16,428 nucleotides of DNA from Bacteroidota bacterium (GCA_020048595.1 JAIFMH010000347.1:1-16428); one strand, 5' to 3'. Shown: positions 6,498 to 14,826, counted from the stretch's first letter. Notes: generated by a model from the letters alone, not told the origin. Made by a program: numbers and translations.

Positions 6498-6529
6498 AAG
6501 CGATACCTGAAAATTTACAGATATCGCTT
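6498..6529 (-). terminator. Hairpin in the glyA-sixA gap (second terminator or sixA leader element)
   Basis: AAGCGATA (6498-6505) pairs with TATCGCTT (6522-6529). After one mismatch, CTG (6507-6509) pairs with CAG (6518-6520) around an 8-nt AT loop. On the minus strand the stem is followed by TTTTGTGTTTTAAG, which is T-rich but broken. It lies about 50 nt upstream of the sixA ATG. Confidence 0.45.
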
Positions 6530-6574
6530 CATGAAAAGTGTTAATTTAGAATGATTATGGCTAATATGCCATTG

Positions 6575-6612
6575 AAAAAATCCTTAAAAATGTTCCGGTC
6601 GGCACCCGGAAC
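6575..6612 (-). terminator. Intrinsic terminator of glyA
   Basis: GTTCCGG (6592-6598) and CCGGAAC (6606-6612) form a perfect GC-rich 7-bp stem with a 7-nt loop, starting 3 nt after the glyA TAA. On the minus strand it is followed by ATTTTTAAGGATTTTTT, a good U-rich tail. Confidence 0.85.
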
Positions 6613-6615
6613 TAT

Positions 6616-7896
6616 TTAATACGCAAACAATGGGAATTCACTCATCATTTCGTTTACCTGTGCACGAACCTTTGCAATTACTTCTTCATTGTCGTGGTTA
6701 GCAATAACTTCATCAATCATATCCACAATAACCGACATATGTTGCTCCTTAAGTCCACGGGTTGTAATAGCTGGTGTTCCAACTCGTATACCTGAAGTTG
6801 TGAAAGGTGTGCGGCTATCGAACGGAACCATGTTTTTATTTAAAGTGATATCAGCTTTAACCAGTAAATTTTCGACCATTTTGCCTGTAATATCAGGGTA
6901 TTTGGTACGAAGATCGATAAGCATCAGGTGATTATCGGTACCACCTGAAATAACTTTATAGCCTTTGTCCATAAAGGCTTTTGCCATTACCTGTGCATTC
7001 TTTTTAACCTGCAATGCATAATCCATAAACTCATCGGAAAGAGCTTCGCCGAAAGCAACAGCTTTACTGGCAATTACATGCTCAAGCGGACCGCCCTGTA
7101 TACCAGGAAATACAGCGCTGTCGATCATTGCCGACATCATTTTAATTTCGCCTTTTGGTGTTTTTATGCCCCATGGGTTTTCAAAATCTTTTCCTATCAG
7201 GATGAGTCCGCCACGTGGTCCGCGAAGTGTTTTATGTGTAGTAGTTGTAATAATATGGCAGTAAGGAACAGGATCATTCAGCAGTCCTCGGGCTATGAGG
7301 CCGGCCGGATGAGCGATGTCAGCCATCAGAAGTGCGCCGATTTTATCAGCGATCTTACGCATGCGTTTGTAATCCCAGTCGCGGCTGTATGCTGAAGCAC
7401 CTGCAATGATCAGTTTTGGTTTTTCGGCCAAAGCAGTGGCTTCCATCTTGTCATAATCAATGGTTCCCGTATCTTCTTCAACACTATATGCAATTGGATT
7501 GTATAGAATACCTGATGAGTTTACCGGTGAACCGTGTGAAAGGTGACCGCCATGTGAAAGATTAAGTCCCATGAATGTATCTCCCGGTTTCAGAATCGTC
7601 ATCAACACAGCCATATTAGCTTGCGCACCTGAGTGAGGTTGAACATTGGCCCATTCGGCACCGAAAAGTGCTTTGGCGCGATCGATCGCAATTTGTTCGG
7701 TTTGATCAACAATCTGGCAACCGCCATAATACCTGCGGCCGGGATAGCCTTCGGCATATTTGTTGGTAAGTACCGATCCCATTGCTTTCAATACCTGTTC
7801 GCTAACGAAATTTTCGGAAGCAATCAGTTCGATGCCATGCATCTGCCGGTCTTTTTCCTCATCGATGAGGTCAAAAATAACTTTGTCTTTTTTCAT
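6616..7896 (-). CDS. glyA: Serine hydroxymethyltransferase GlyA
   Basis: PLP enzyme that converts serine and tetrahydrofolate to glycine and 5,10-methylenetetrahydrofolate, the main source of one-carbon units. The 426 residues fit the bacterial family. Visible landmarks run in order: GIELIASENF (21-30), YAEGYPGRRYYGG (47-59), NVQPHSGAQANMAV (84-97), LSHGGHLSHGS (113-123) and MADIAHPAGLIA with Asp193 and His196. TTTTHKTLRGPRGG then carries the PLP Schiff-base Lys at 222. The ATG at 7896 follows a strong TTG-N19-TAnnTTTG promoter, and the gene ends 3 nt before an intrinsic terminator. It is therefore most likely a monocistronic unit. The MORN-repeat gene upstream is on the same strand but is separated by this promoter. 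Confidence 0.98.
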   Translation of the reverse strand: MKKDKVIFDLIDEEKDRQMHGIELIASENFVSEQVLKAMGSVLTNKYAEGYPGRRYYGGCQIVDQTEQIAIDRAKALFGAEWANVQPHSGAQANMAVLMTILKPGDTFMGLNLSHGGHLSHGSPVNSSGILYNPIAYSVEEDTGTIDYDKMEATALAEKPKLIIAGASAYSRDWDYKRMRKIADKIGALLMADIAHPAGLIARGLLNDPVPYCHIITTTTHKTLRGPRGGLILIGKDFENPWGIKTPKGEIKMMSAMIDSAVFPGIQGGPLEHVIASKAVAFGEALSDEFMDYALQVKKNAQVMAKAFMDKGYKVISGGTDNHLMLIDLRTKYPDITGKMVENLLVKADITLNKNMVPFDSRTPFTTSGIRVGTPAITTRGLKEQHMSVIVDMIDEVIANHDNEEVIAKVRAQVNEMMSEFPLFAY

Positions 7897-7955
7897 GTTT
7901 ATCGTTACAGTATGTTGTAAACAAATGAATTATATCCTGTGGCCTAAAACCGTGA

Positions 7956-7985
7956 CAAAGGTATTAATATTGCTGTAAATGACAA
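7956..7985 (-). promoter_or_regulatory. Predicted Bacteroidota-type promoter for glyA
   Basis: On the minus strand TTG (7985-7983), 19 nt, then TACCTTTG (7963-7956), which is an exact match to the -33/-7 pattern. Transcription would start near 7950, giving a leader of about 55 nt. Confidence 0.7.
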
Positions 7986-8035
7986 GTGAGGCATAAGCTT
8001 TTCAGGAAGAAGCATTGAATATATTGTTCACTGGA

Positions 8036-9946
8036 TTAAAATACAACGACCTTCACAAATTTACCTTTTTCGTAGTATTCTTCTTTAAGTTTGTCGCCTT
8101 CTTCGTTCCAAATGGTTTGTATACCTTCCTTTTTGCCATGTTTAAAGCTAACTTTTGATTCATTGCTGCCATCCTCAAAATACCAATTCCATTCACCTTC
8201 CTGAAGATTATCAGCTAAAAGTCCTTCTGAATATACTTTTCCGGATTCAAAGTATTGTTTTTGAATTCCAGTCAGAATACCTTTTTCATACACAGTTTCC
8301 TGAAGCAGTTTGTCTGAGTTTTCATAAAAAGTTTTCCATGCACCTGTTTTATATCCGTCCTTATAATCGCCGGATTCGGAAATGGTTAGCTCATCGGGAT
8401 AATATGAAATCAATGTACCTGTACCATTTTTAATACTCTGATTTTCTTTCGTATCCCAAGCATTGTCGAGTATAAAAAAGTCATTTACATAATGGCCTTC
8501 ATACTTTGGTTTACCTGTTTCATAATAAATGCTCCATTTACCGGTTTTGTGGCCATTTTCTACTTTGCCTGTTTGGATCAATTGCCCGTTATCCGAAATC
8601 TCTTTGTATACCCCATTTCCATTTTGCACCGATTGATTCCCTATAGAATCGAATGAATCCCAGATCAATATTTTATTGTCATCAATGAATTCAAGTTCAT
8701 TTGCTAACTTCCCATCTGTGAAAAAGTAAGTCCATTTGCCGACAGGAATATTTTGATCCATTTTCCCTTTTGATAGGACACTACCATTTTCAAAATAGGC
8801 TTCCCATATTCCTTCCTGCAGATCGCGGTTAAAGCTGCCTCTTTGCATCAAGGAACCTTTTTCATAGTAAGTAACCCATTTTCCGTTTTTCCGGCCATCA
8901 GTATATGCCCCGGAATCGGATAAAACACCTTCCGGGTAATAGGACATCCACACTCCCGTCTCTATACCCTTGGTATACTTACCTGTTTTGGACAAGTTAC
9001 CATTTTCGTAATACCATTTCCACGAGCTATCCATTATTCCTCCACTGAAGAATCCTTCAGATTGTATTTTGCCACTTTCGTACCAGGTTGTCCATTTCCC
9101 CTGAGGCATGCTGTTTTTAAGTTCACCTTCCGATTGTTTCATTCCTGATTCATAATGATAGATTTTTGGCCCATTAAGTCCCCTGCTGATCATGAAAATA
9201 AATACAGATATAATTGCAATTCCTGCTATTACCATAGGAAGCCGGAATTTATGGTTCGCCGAATATCCTTCGAAATCTGCAGATTTCAGGCTATTGATTA
9301 AATCGTTTGGAATTGGGCGAAACGCAAAACGGTAGCCCTCATATACTGCTATTCCATAGAAAACCACATCCATAGGCTGGAAAGTTTCGGCTAAAACTGA
9401 GAATACTAATTGAGGTGTTAAAAAGGAAATAATCTCAAAATAGCTTTGTGAATTTTCGATAGCTGCAAATCCAATCTGGCTGAATAAATTACCAAGCATA
9501 CATCCTAACAGAGAAAGAGCTGCTCCCAGGAATCCGAATTTTTTATCAATGCCTGCTCCAAAAAATCTTACAGCAAAACCAACCAGCAGTCCGACCCCTA
9601 CAGCCATATAGCCGATTTGATATTTAGCCGCCACTGTAATTACCGCCCAAAGTACCGAACTCACCAATGCTGCAACAAGCCCGCCGACAATGGCGTAGTT
9701 AAAATCCTGATGACTCCGGAGTTTCTGCAATCCTATATCGCTTAGTACTCCCCAAAAATTGTCGGTAAATGCGCTGTTATTCCCCTCAGCATCAGATGGT
9801 TTTACGTTTTCGTCAAGCACAAAATTTTCACAGCTTTCTTCAAAATCAGCTGATTTGTTTGTGATATTACAAATAATACCGTTGGTTGAATCAAATTTCC
9901 TGTTCACACATTTATTGCAGAACTCAAGGTGTTGTTGGCGTGTCAT
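8036..9946 (-). CDS. Membrane protein with N-terminal Cys cluster and 14 MORN-like (YwqK-type) repeats
   Basis: A 636-residue protein in three parts. Residues 6-45 carry four Cys at 10, 13, 26 and 39 (CxxC-x12-C-x12-C) in a HLEFCNKCVNRKF ... SADFEESCENF setting. I have seen this on Bacteroidota membrane proteins and it may bind zinc. Residues 83-256 hold five or six hydrophobic segments (about 83-107, 111-130, 138-162, 171-206, 234-256), including YQIGYMAVGVGLLVGFAVRFFG. Residues 259-636 are 14 tandem units, mostly 24 residues, of the type GKWxxYYExGxLxxxGxYxxG. Two units (near 425-445 and 493-511) carry a WDS..NQSVxNGNG insertion. YwqK-family naming includes 'antitoxin', after the Bacillus YwqJ/YwqK pair, but no toxin gene adjoins here. 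The function is unknown. The repeats form a beta-rich rod that probably binds a protein or membrane. It is transcribed divergently from the M16 genes. Confidence 0.85.
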   Translation of the reverse strand: MTRQQHLEFCNKCVNRKFDSTNGIICNITNKSADFEESCENFVLDENVKPSDAEGNNSAFTDNFWGVLSDIGLQKLRSHQDFNYAIVGGLVAALVSSVLWAVITVAAKYQIGYMAVGVGLLVGFAVRFFGAGIDKKFGFLGAALSLLGCMLGNLFSQIGFAAIENSQSYFEIISFLTPQLVFSVLAETFQPMDVVFYGIAVYEGYRFAFRPIPNDLINSLKSADFEGYSANHKFRLPMVIAGIAIISVFIFMISRGLNGPKIYHYESGMKQSEGELKNSMPQGKWTTWYESGKIQSEGFFSGGIMDSSWKWYYENGNLSKTGKYTKGIETGVWMSYYPEGVLSDSGAYTDGRKNGKWVTYYEKGSLMQRGSFNRDLQEGIWEAYFENGSVLSKGKMDQNIPVGKWTYFFTDGKLANELEFIDDNKILIWDSFDSIGNQSVQNGNGVYKEISDNGQLIQTGKVENGHKTGKWSIYYETGKPKYEGHYVNDFFILDNAWDTKENQSIKNGTGTLISYYPDELTISESGDYKDGYKTGAWKTFYENSDKLLQETVYEKGILTGIQKQYFESGKVYSEGLLADNLQEGEWNWYFEDGSNESKVSFKHGKKEGIQTIWNEEGDKLKEEYYEKGKFVKVVVF

Positions 9947-10008
9947 TTTTTGTGGAATTATTTAAACTTGGTGAATATCAGATTATTATTATTATTATGT
10001 TATAGATC

Positions 10009-10024
10009 AATTGTAAATACAATT
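10009..10024. promoter_or_regulatory. Inverted repeat AATTGTA-AA-TACAATT, possible operator
   Basis: Two perfect 7-nt arms separated by 2 nt. On the predicted transcript of the MORN-repeat gene it falls inside the 5' leader, about 60 nt upstream of the start codon. It is AT-rich, so chance is possible. Confidence 0.3.
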
Positions 10025-10078
10025 TATGATTTGGAATTCAATTTGTAAACTTTGCTATTTTTAAATTTATATACTCAC

Positions 10079-10113
10079 CAAATCTACAAAATCCTGAATA
10101 CTATAAGGCAAAA
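10079..10113 (-). promoter_or_regulatory. Predicted promoter for the MORN-repeat gene
   Basis: On the minus strand TTTTG (10113-10109), 22 nt, then TAGATTTG (10086-10079), a perfect TAnnTTTG. The leader would be about 125 nt. Confidence 0.5.
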
Positions 10114-10131
10114 CTGGTTTATTTTTTCGAT

Positions 10132-10139
10132 TAACTTTG
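10132..10139 (+). promoter_or_regulatory. Predicted -7 box for the M16 peptidase genes
   Basis: TAACTTTG fits TAnnTTTG. Transcription would start near 10146, about 105 nt before the first M16 ATG. A -33 TTG is not clear (only CTGGTTT at about the right distance). Confidence 0.45.
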
Positions 10140-10251
10140 CAGTCAGAAAATAACAAATGCATCTTTGGAGCGTTAAATAATTACTTGTCAGCTTAAGATT
10201 CATTTCCTGAAACCAAGGCAGATAATCGTTCTGATTTGTTAAAATTGATTT

Positions 10252-11490
10252 ATGACTGAATTTGACCGTTTTACGTTGGGCAATGGCTTACGGGTGATAG
10301 TACATCACGACGCAAGTACACCCATTGTTGCAATGAACATACTTTATAATGTAGGCTCGCGGGATGAACATCCCGACCGAACTGGTTTTGCTCATTTATT
10401 CGAGCATCTTATGTTTGGCGGTTCGGTGAATATTCCGCGTTACGATGAACCTCTCGAAAGGGTAGGAGGTGAAAATAATGCCTTCACAAACAACGATTTT
10501 ACAAATTATTATCTTACGGTACCGGGGCATAACCTCGAAACTGCTTTCTGGCTCGAATCGGACCGAATGCTCGACCTGGCATTTTCGACCAAGAGTTTTG
10601 ATGTGCAGCGGAATGTGGTGGTTGAAGAATTCAGGCAGAACTATCTGAATCAACCTTACGGCGATGCATGGCTTTTATTGCGTCCGCTGGCCTATAAAGT
10701 GCATCCGTATAAGTGGGCGCCAATAGGCATTGATCCTTCTCACATTGAGCAGGCAAGCATGAACGAAGTACGCGATTTTTATAAACGGTTCTACAATCCA
10801 TGCAATGCCATAATGGTAATTGCAGGAAATGTTGAAACTGACGAAATCAAAGCGCTTTCAGAAAAGTGGTTTGGTGTTATCGACAAAGGCAATTTGAATC
10901 AGCGGAAACTCCCTGTTGAACCTGAACAAACCGAAGCTCGTTCGCTCACCGTGCATCGCGATGTGCCTTATGATGCTATTTATAAAGCCTGGCATATGTG
11001 TAGCCGTGCTGACGACGGTTTTTTTGCATCCGATCTTATCTCTGACATACTATCAGCCGGTCAGTCAGGGCGATTGTACCAACAGTTAATTAAAAAGTTA
11101 CGCCTTTTCAGTGAAATTAATGCCTTTATTTCCGGCGATATGGAAGCCGGTTTATTTGTTGTTACGGGAAAACTGATTAAAGGTGTTTCGTTGGCTGAAG
11201 CAGAGTTGGCATTACAACAGGAGATTGATGAAATTTGTAATAACCTTGTTTCTGAAATGGAACTGCAGAAAGTAAAAAACAGGGTAGAGGCAATGATGGC
11301 TTTCAGCGAAATGCGTGTTCTTGACAAAGCTATGAACCTGGCATATTACGAATTACTTGGCGATGCAGAACTTGTAAATACCCTGGTTCAGAAATATGCT
11401 TTTGTTACAATAAATGACATAAATGCCGAAGCAAAAAAAATGTTCAGGCCCGAAAACTGCTCAACGCTTTATTATATAGCAAAAAATTAA
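10252..11490 (+). CDS. M16 family zinc metallopeptidase, catalytic subunit
   Basis: A 412-residue M16B-type (mitochondrial processing peptidase-like) subunit with two M16 halves. The inverted zinc motif HxxEH is intact as HLFEH at 48-52. The third ligand Glu is probably E125 or E126 in NVVVEEFRQ, followed by NQPYG. Conserved GG..NAFT at 72-79 is also present. In the C-terminal half, the substrate-holding Arg/Tyr pair expected in a stretch like LREKxGxxY is absent. The aligned segment reads LIKKLRLFSEINAF. This matches the beta-type subunit of bacterial M16B heterodimers, which supplies the zinc. There is no signal peptide at the N-terminus (MTEFDRFTLGNGL), so it is probably cytoplasmic, though some relatives are periplasmic. 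It is followed after 103 bp by the partner subunit on the same strand. Confidence 0.93.
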   Translation: MTEFDRFTLGNGLRVIVHHDASTPIVAMNILYNVGSRDEHPDRTGFAHLFEHLMFGGSVNIPRYDEPLERVGGENNAFTNNDFTNYYLTVPGHNLETAFWLESDRMLDLAFSTKSFDVQRNVVVEEFRQNYLNQPYGDAWLLLRPLAYKVHPYKWAPIGIDPSHIEQASMNEVRDFYKRFYNPCNAIMVIAGNVETDEIKALSEKWFGVIDKGNLNQRKLPVEPEQTEARSLTVHRDVPYDAIYKAWHMCSRADDGFFASDLISDILSAGQSGRLYQQLIKKLRLFSEINAFISGDMEAGLFVVTGKLIKGVSLAEAELALQQEIDEICNNLVSEMELQKVKNRVEAMMAFSEMRVLDKAMNLAYYELLGDAELVNTLVQKYAFVTINDINAEAKKMFRPENCSTLYYIAKN

Positions 11491-11593
11491 AGAAAAATTC
11501 ATTGGATTCCAATTTTGATCATTCAAATCTGCTTCTTTCTTACGCATACTCACTCATCAAAAAGAACAAAGCTTTCGCAATAAACTATTCTAA

Positions 11594-12841
11594 ATGAACA
11601 CACTACTAAATCGAAAACAACATCCCCCGATAAAACCACTGGGACGTATTAATTTCCCTCAGCCTGAAATTTCTCAGCTGAGCAATGGGATTAAAGTATA
11701 CCAGTTTAATACCGGTACACAGGATGTAATTTCTGTCGAAATGGTGTTTTCTGCCGGAAGCTGGTTTCAGAAAAAGCCTTTTACCGCAATGGCTACAAAC
11801 CTGATGTTGCGCGAAGGAACCAGGAACTACTCAGCTCAGAAGCTATCGGAATCGCTTGACTATTTTGGTGCTCATTTCGAAAATACCACTGAGCGTGATA
11901 ATGCTTATGTTACATTGTATTCGCTTAATAAACATCTTAATAATACCCTGCCGTTACTGGGTGAAATAGTAAAAAATCCAATTTTCCCGGAAGACGAATA
12001 TTCCGTGCTGGCTGGCAAACAACTGCAGATGCTTGAAGTAAACAGGCAAAAAGTGAATTTTCTGGCCCGCACGCATTTTAACTCTATACTTTTCGGTAAT
12101 GATCATCCTTACGGAATGTATCTCGAGCCCAATGATATAGGCAAGGTAAATAATACAGATCTTATTGAATTTCATAAAAGGCAGTACCATTCGGGCAATT
12201 GTACAATTATTGTTGCCGGCCTGATTAAACCGGGAATATTAAATGAGCTGGAAGCACATTTCGGGGGAAATGACTGGAAAGGTGCTGAACACAATCATAT
12301 TCAATATTTAACATCAGGATCAGACGAAAAAAGTCATTTTCATCTGAAAGAGGGTGCAATGCAGTCGGCTATCCGGATTGGTGGCATGATGTTTAGCCGC
12401 AGTCATCCTGATTTTGCAGGAATGAAAGTGCTAAATGCAATTCTGGGTGGTTATTTTGGATCGAGGTTGATGAATAACCTGAGAGAGGATAAAGGATTTA
12501 CCTATGGAATTGGTTCATCCGTGGTTCCTTTACGCAATGGCGGGTACTTTGTTATTTCAGGTGAAGTAGGTGCCGGCGTTACAAAAGAAGCTCTTACCGA
12601 AATAAAATTTGAATTGAACCGTTTATGTAATGAACCGGTTGGTGAGAGTGAACTTTCCCTGGTGCGCAGTTATTTAACTGGCGAAATGCTCAGGGCTGTC
12701 GACGGCCCTTTTGCGCAGGCTGATCTTTACAGGGAACTTATTGAAGACAATCTTGATATTTCGCACTTTGAGGATTTGATAGATACGGTTCAGCACATAA
12801 ATGCTCAGCAATTGCAGGATCTGGCAATCAAATCATGTTAA
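11594..12841 (+). CDS. M16 family peptidase-like protein, non-catalytic partner subunit
   Basis: A 415-residue M16B homologue of the gene before it. Where the zinc motif should be, it reads TAMATNLMLREGT (about 64-76), so all three HxxEH ligands are replaced. The C-terminal half keeps the complete substrate-binding motif NNLREDKGFTYGIGSS, with Arg297 and Tyr304. The 7-residue spacing is that of the R/Y pair known in processing peptidases. It therefore looks like the alpha-type subunit that completes the active site of the upstream protein. No signal peptide is seen. There is no TAnnTTTG box in the 103-bp gap upstream, which holds only a small weak inverted repeat (ATTGGATTCCAAT at 11501-11513), so co-transcription is likely. 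Its stop (12839-12841) is 26 nt before the preferred start of the next gene. Confidence 0.93.
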   Translation: MNTLLNRKQHPPIKPLGRINFPQPEISQLSNGIKVYQFNTGTQDVISVEMVFSAGSWFQKKPFTAMATNLMLREGTRNYSAQKLSESLDYFGAHFENTTERDNAYVTLYSLNKHLNNTLPLLGEIVKNPIFPEDEYSVLAGKQLQMLEVNRQKVNFLARTHFNSILFGNDHPYGMYLEPNDIGKVNNTDLIEFHKRQYHSGNCTIIVAGLIKPGILNELEAHFGGNDWKGAEHNHIQYLTSGSDEKSHFHLKEGAMQSAIRIGGMMFSRSHPDFAGMKVLNAILGGYFGSRLMNNLREDKGFTYGIGSSVVPLRNGGYFVISGEVGAGVTKEALTEIKFELNRLCNEPVGESELSLVRSYLTGEMLRAVDGPFAQADLYRELIEDNLDISHFEDLIDTVQHINAQQLQDLAIKSC

Positions 12842-12867
12842 CAATTCTAAAGAAATCAGGTGAATAT

Positions 12868-14778
12868 ATGATCCGGATTTTGCTTATGTTACTCTTGTTA
12901 TCAGCTTTAAATATACGGGCTGATGCTTTCACTGTAAAGGGAGATGTTAACTCATTATCAGTATATTTTCAGCAAACAATTGATAGTAGAAAACAGCTGC
13001 TGAATGCAGATACCAATAGATCGGCCAGAAAAAATGCAACCCCTGTTATCATGCTTGACGTGTTACCATACCAGGGCAGGATTGCGCAGATTAGTTGGCA
13101 AACCTCAGATTATTCAATACCAGGAACTTATTATGTTGAAAGGTTGAATCCTTCCGGATGGATTGTAATCAAACAACTTTCTTTTGATGCTGTGTTGGAG
13201 TATACTGATACTATTTCGTCTCCTTTCTGTACGGCCACTGCCATATCATACCGGATTCGGTTTATATCCAATATAGATAATACAACATCTCCGGAAGCAA
13301 GCGTTCTTTTATATGATCAAACTCCACCTGCTGATGTTACAGACTTAAATGTCGATTTAGGTTTTAATAACAATGTGTTGAATCCTCTTTTAACCTGGAA
13401 CGATTATACATCCGATTCTATCTCCCGCTATATTGTCCAACGCTGGGATGGATTTGCGTGGGCGAAAATAGATTCGGTGATTGTAAATAATAATGTCCCT
13501 TCCGGTGCAATTAGTTTTTATGATAAAACCGGAGTTCCGGCTTGTGGAAATACTTTCAAATACATAATATTAACCTATGACATGTGCGGGAACCCGAGCG
13601 CTCCTGATTATGATGAGTTTGTACAAACATTAAAGCTTGATGTAGCGCATCCGGATCAATGTGATAAGTCGGCAGAATTAACATGGAACGCATATGACAA
13701 TATTCCTGGTGGACTCAATACCTATGCTGTTTATCGCAGCGAAGGTTTAAAAGCACCTGAATTAATTTGGGAAACTCAGGATTTATTTTATACTGATAAT
13801 TTCGACTTCCAAAATGACAGTACTTACACCTATTCAGTAAAAGCTATTAGTAATAACGTCTCATACACTTCGTCATCGTGTATGCTAGGACAAAAGTACA
13901 GTGGTGCTATTCTTCCTGATACGGTGTATATTTCCCAGGTAAGTGTTGAAGATGATAGCTATATCCGTATTGATTACTATTTTACTCCGCCAGAATCAGT
14001 TGTAAAGCTAATTCTTGAGCGGTCGGATGATAACATGGTAAGTTTTCACGCTATTGATTCGCTGCCGGTTTCCGTTGGTATTGTTCCGGAGATTTCTTAT
14101 TTCAACGATACTACTGCTGATGTGCACTCGCAGAGTTATTATTACCGGCTGGTGGCCATTGATGATTGCGGTTATAAAAAGCTTTCGATTAATGTATCCC
14201 GATCAATCTGGCTTCAATGTGCTGGTTCAACAATACAAAATACGCTGGGATGGAATAGTTACGAATACTGGCTCCAGGGTGTAAACGAATACGAAGTTTA
14301 CAGGATAGTTGCCGGACAATCATCTACGATTGAAATGATTGGCAGTGAGCCGGATGCTACTCTTTCGTTTCCTGATTTGCTTACGGACTTTGACCATTCC
14401 AAGCCGGTTTGCTATTGGATTGAAGCTGCCGAAAACCCACTGAATCCTTATTTATCTGATGCCATATCGAAATCAAATACTTGCTGCATAATAAAAGATC
14501 CGGTTTTGTTTATGCCAAATGCGTTTTATCCTGATGGTGTTAACAAGTTGTTCAGGCCTGTTCCTGATCCTATATATGTTGATATGCAAAGCTTTAAAAT
14601 GACCGTTTTTAACAGATGGGGGCAGCAGATTTTTGAAACTAATGATATGGCTACTGGCTGGGATGGAACTGTTAACGGCGAGGGTACTCCTGCCGGTTTA
14701 TACTCTTATATTCTTAAATATAAATCTTATATTGGTGAGGAATACGTAAAACGGGGAACTGTAACTCTTTTACGTTAG
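12868..14778 (+). CDS. Secreted multidomain protein with T9SS type B (gliding-motility-associated) C-terminal domain
   Basis: A 636-residue exported protein. It starts with a signal peptide (MIRILLMLLLLSALNIRADA). The middle consists of fibronectin type III-like beta modules, recognisable by repeated YxVxR or YRIRF strands (RYIVQRWDG, YAVYRSEG, YEVYRIVAG), with paired Cys suited to an extracytoplasmic location. The last 91 residues (546-636) are the gliding-motility-associated / T9SS type B sorting domain, with LFMPNAFYPDG, FKMTVFNRWGQQIFE, TGWDGT, GTPAGLYSYILKY and a final RGTVTLLR. The protein should cross the outer membrane by type IX secretion. An earlier ATG at 12835 would overlap the M16 stop by 7 nt. 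I prefer 12868 because AGGTGA lies 4 nt before it and it gives a cleaner signal peptide. Lying in the M16 unit suggests linked expression. No enzyme motif was found. Confidence 0.9.
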   Translation: MIRILLMLLLLSALNIRADAFTVKGDVNSLSVYFQQTIDSRKQLLNADTNRSARKNATPVIMLDVLPYQGRIAQISWQTSDYSIPGTYYVERLNPSGWIVIKQLSFDAVLEYTDTISSPFCTATAISYRIRFISNIDNTTSPEASVLLYDQTPPADVTDLNVDLGFNNNVLNPLLTWNDYTSDSISRYIVQRWDGFAWAKIDSVIVNNNVPSGAISFYDKTGVPACGNTFKYIILTYDMCGNPSAPDYDEFVQTLKLDVAHPDQCDKSAELTWNAYDNIPGGLNTYAVYRSEGLKAPELIWETQDLFYTDNFDFQNDSTYTYSVKAISNNVSYTSSSCMLGQKYSGAILPDTVYISQVSVEDDSYIRIDYYFTPPESVVKLILERSDDNMVSFHAIDSLPVSVGIVPEISYFNDTTADVHSQSYYYRLVAIDDCGYKKLSINVSRSIWLQCAGSTIQNTLGWNSYEYWLQGVNEYEVYRIVAGQSSTIEMIGSEPDATLSFPDLLTDFDHSKPVCYWIEAAENPLNPYLSDAISKSNTCCIIKDPVLFMPNAFYPDGVNKLFRPVPDPIYVDMQSFKMTVFNRWGQQIFETNDMATGWDGTVNGEGTPAGLYSYILKYKSYIGEEYVKRGTVTLLR

Positions 14779-14795
14779 CACATTATTTCAAATAG

Positions 14796-14826
14796 TGAAT
14801 TCAACAGCTTCTATTCAGTTTTTTTA
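14796..14826 (+). terminator. Weak possible terminator after the secreted-protein gene
   Basis: TGAAT (14796-14800) can pair with ATTCA (14813-14817) around 12 nt, followed directly by GTTTTTTTA. The T-run is convincing but the stem is short and AT-rich. Confidence 0.35.

Larger units (their letters stand above)
9947..10251. other. Divergent regulatory region between the MORN-repeat gene and the M16 genes
   Basis: No gene is seen in these 305 bp. They hold back-to-back promoter boxes (minus 10079-10113, plus 10132-10139), a short ATT run (9982-9996) and a 16-nt near-palindrome (10009-10024). Leaders on both sides would be over 100 nt, longer than for other genes in the window. A similar word, AATTTGTAAAC, recurs at 10040-10050. 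Confidence 0.55.

Noticed and set aside
7986..8035. Possible terminator between the MORN-repeat gene and glyA
   Set aside because: A small bulged stem can be drawn near 7996-8013, but no T-run follows it on the minus strand.
8036..9946. Toxin-antitoxin system based on the YwqK-type repeats
   Set aside because: No candidate toxin gene adjoins it, and the protein is a large polytopic membrane protein. The repeat family name alone does not show antitoxin function.
11501..11513. Inverted repeat ATTGGATTCCAAT between the two M16 genes
   Set aside because: It allows only a 5-bp AT-rich hairpin with a 3-nt loop and a short TTT. It is too weak to call a terminator or attenuator.
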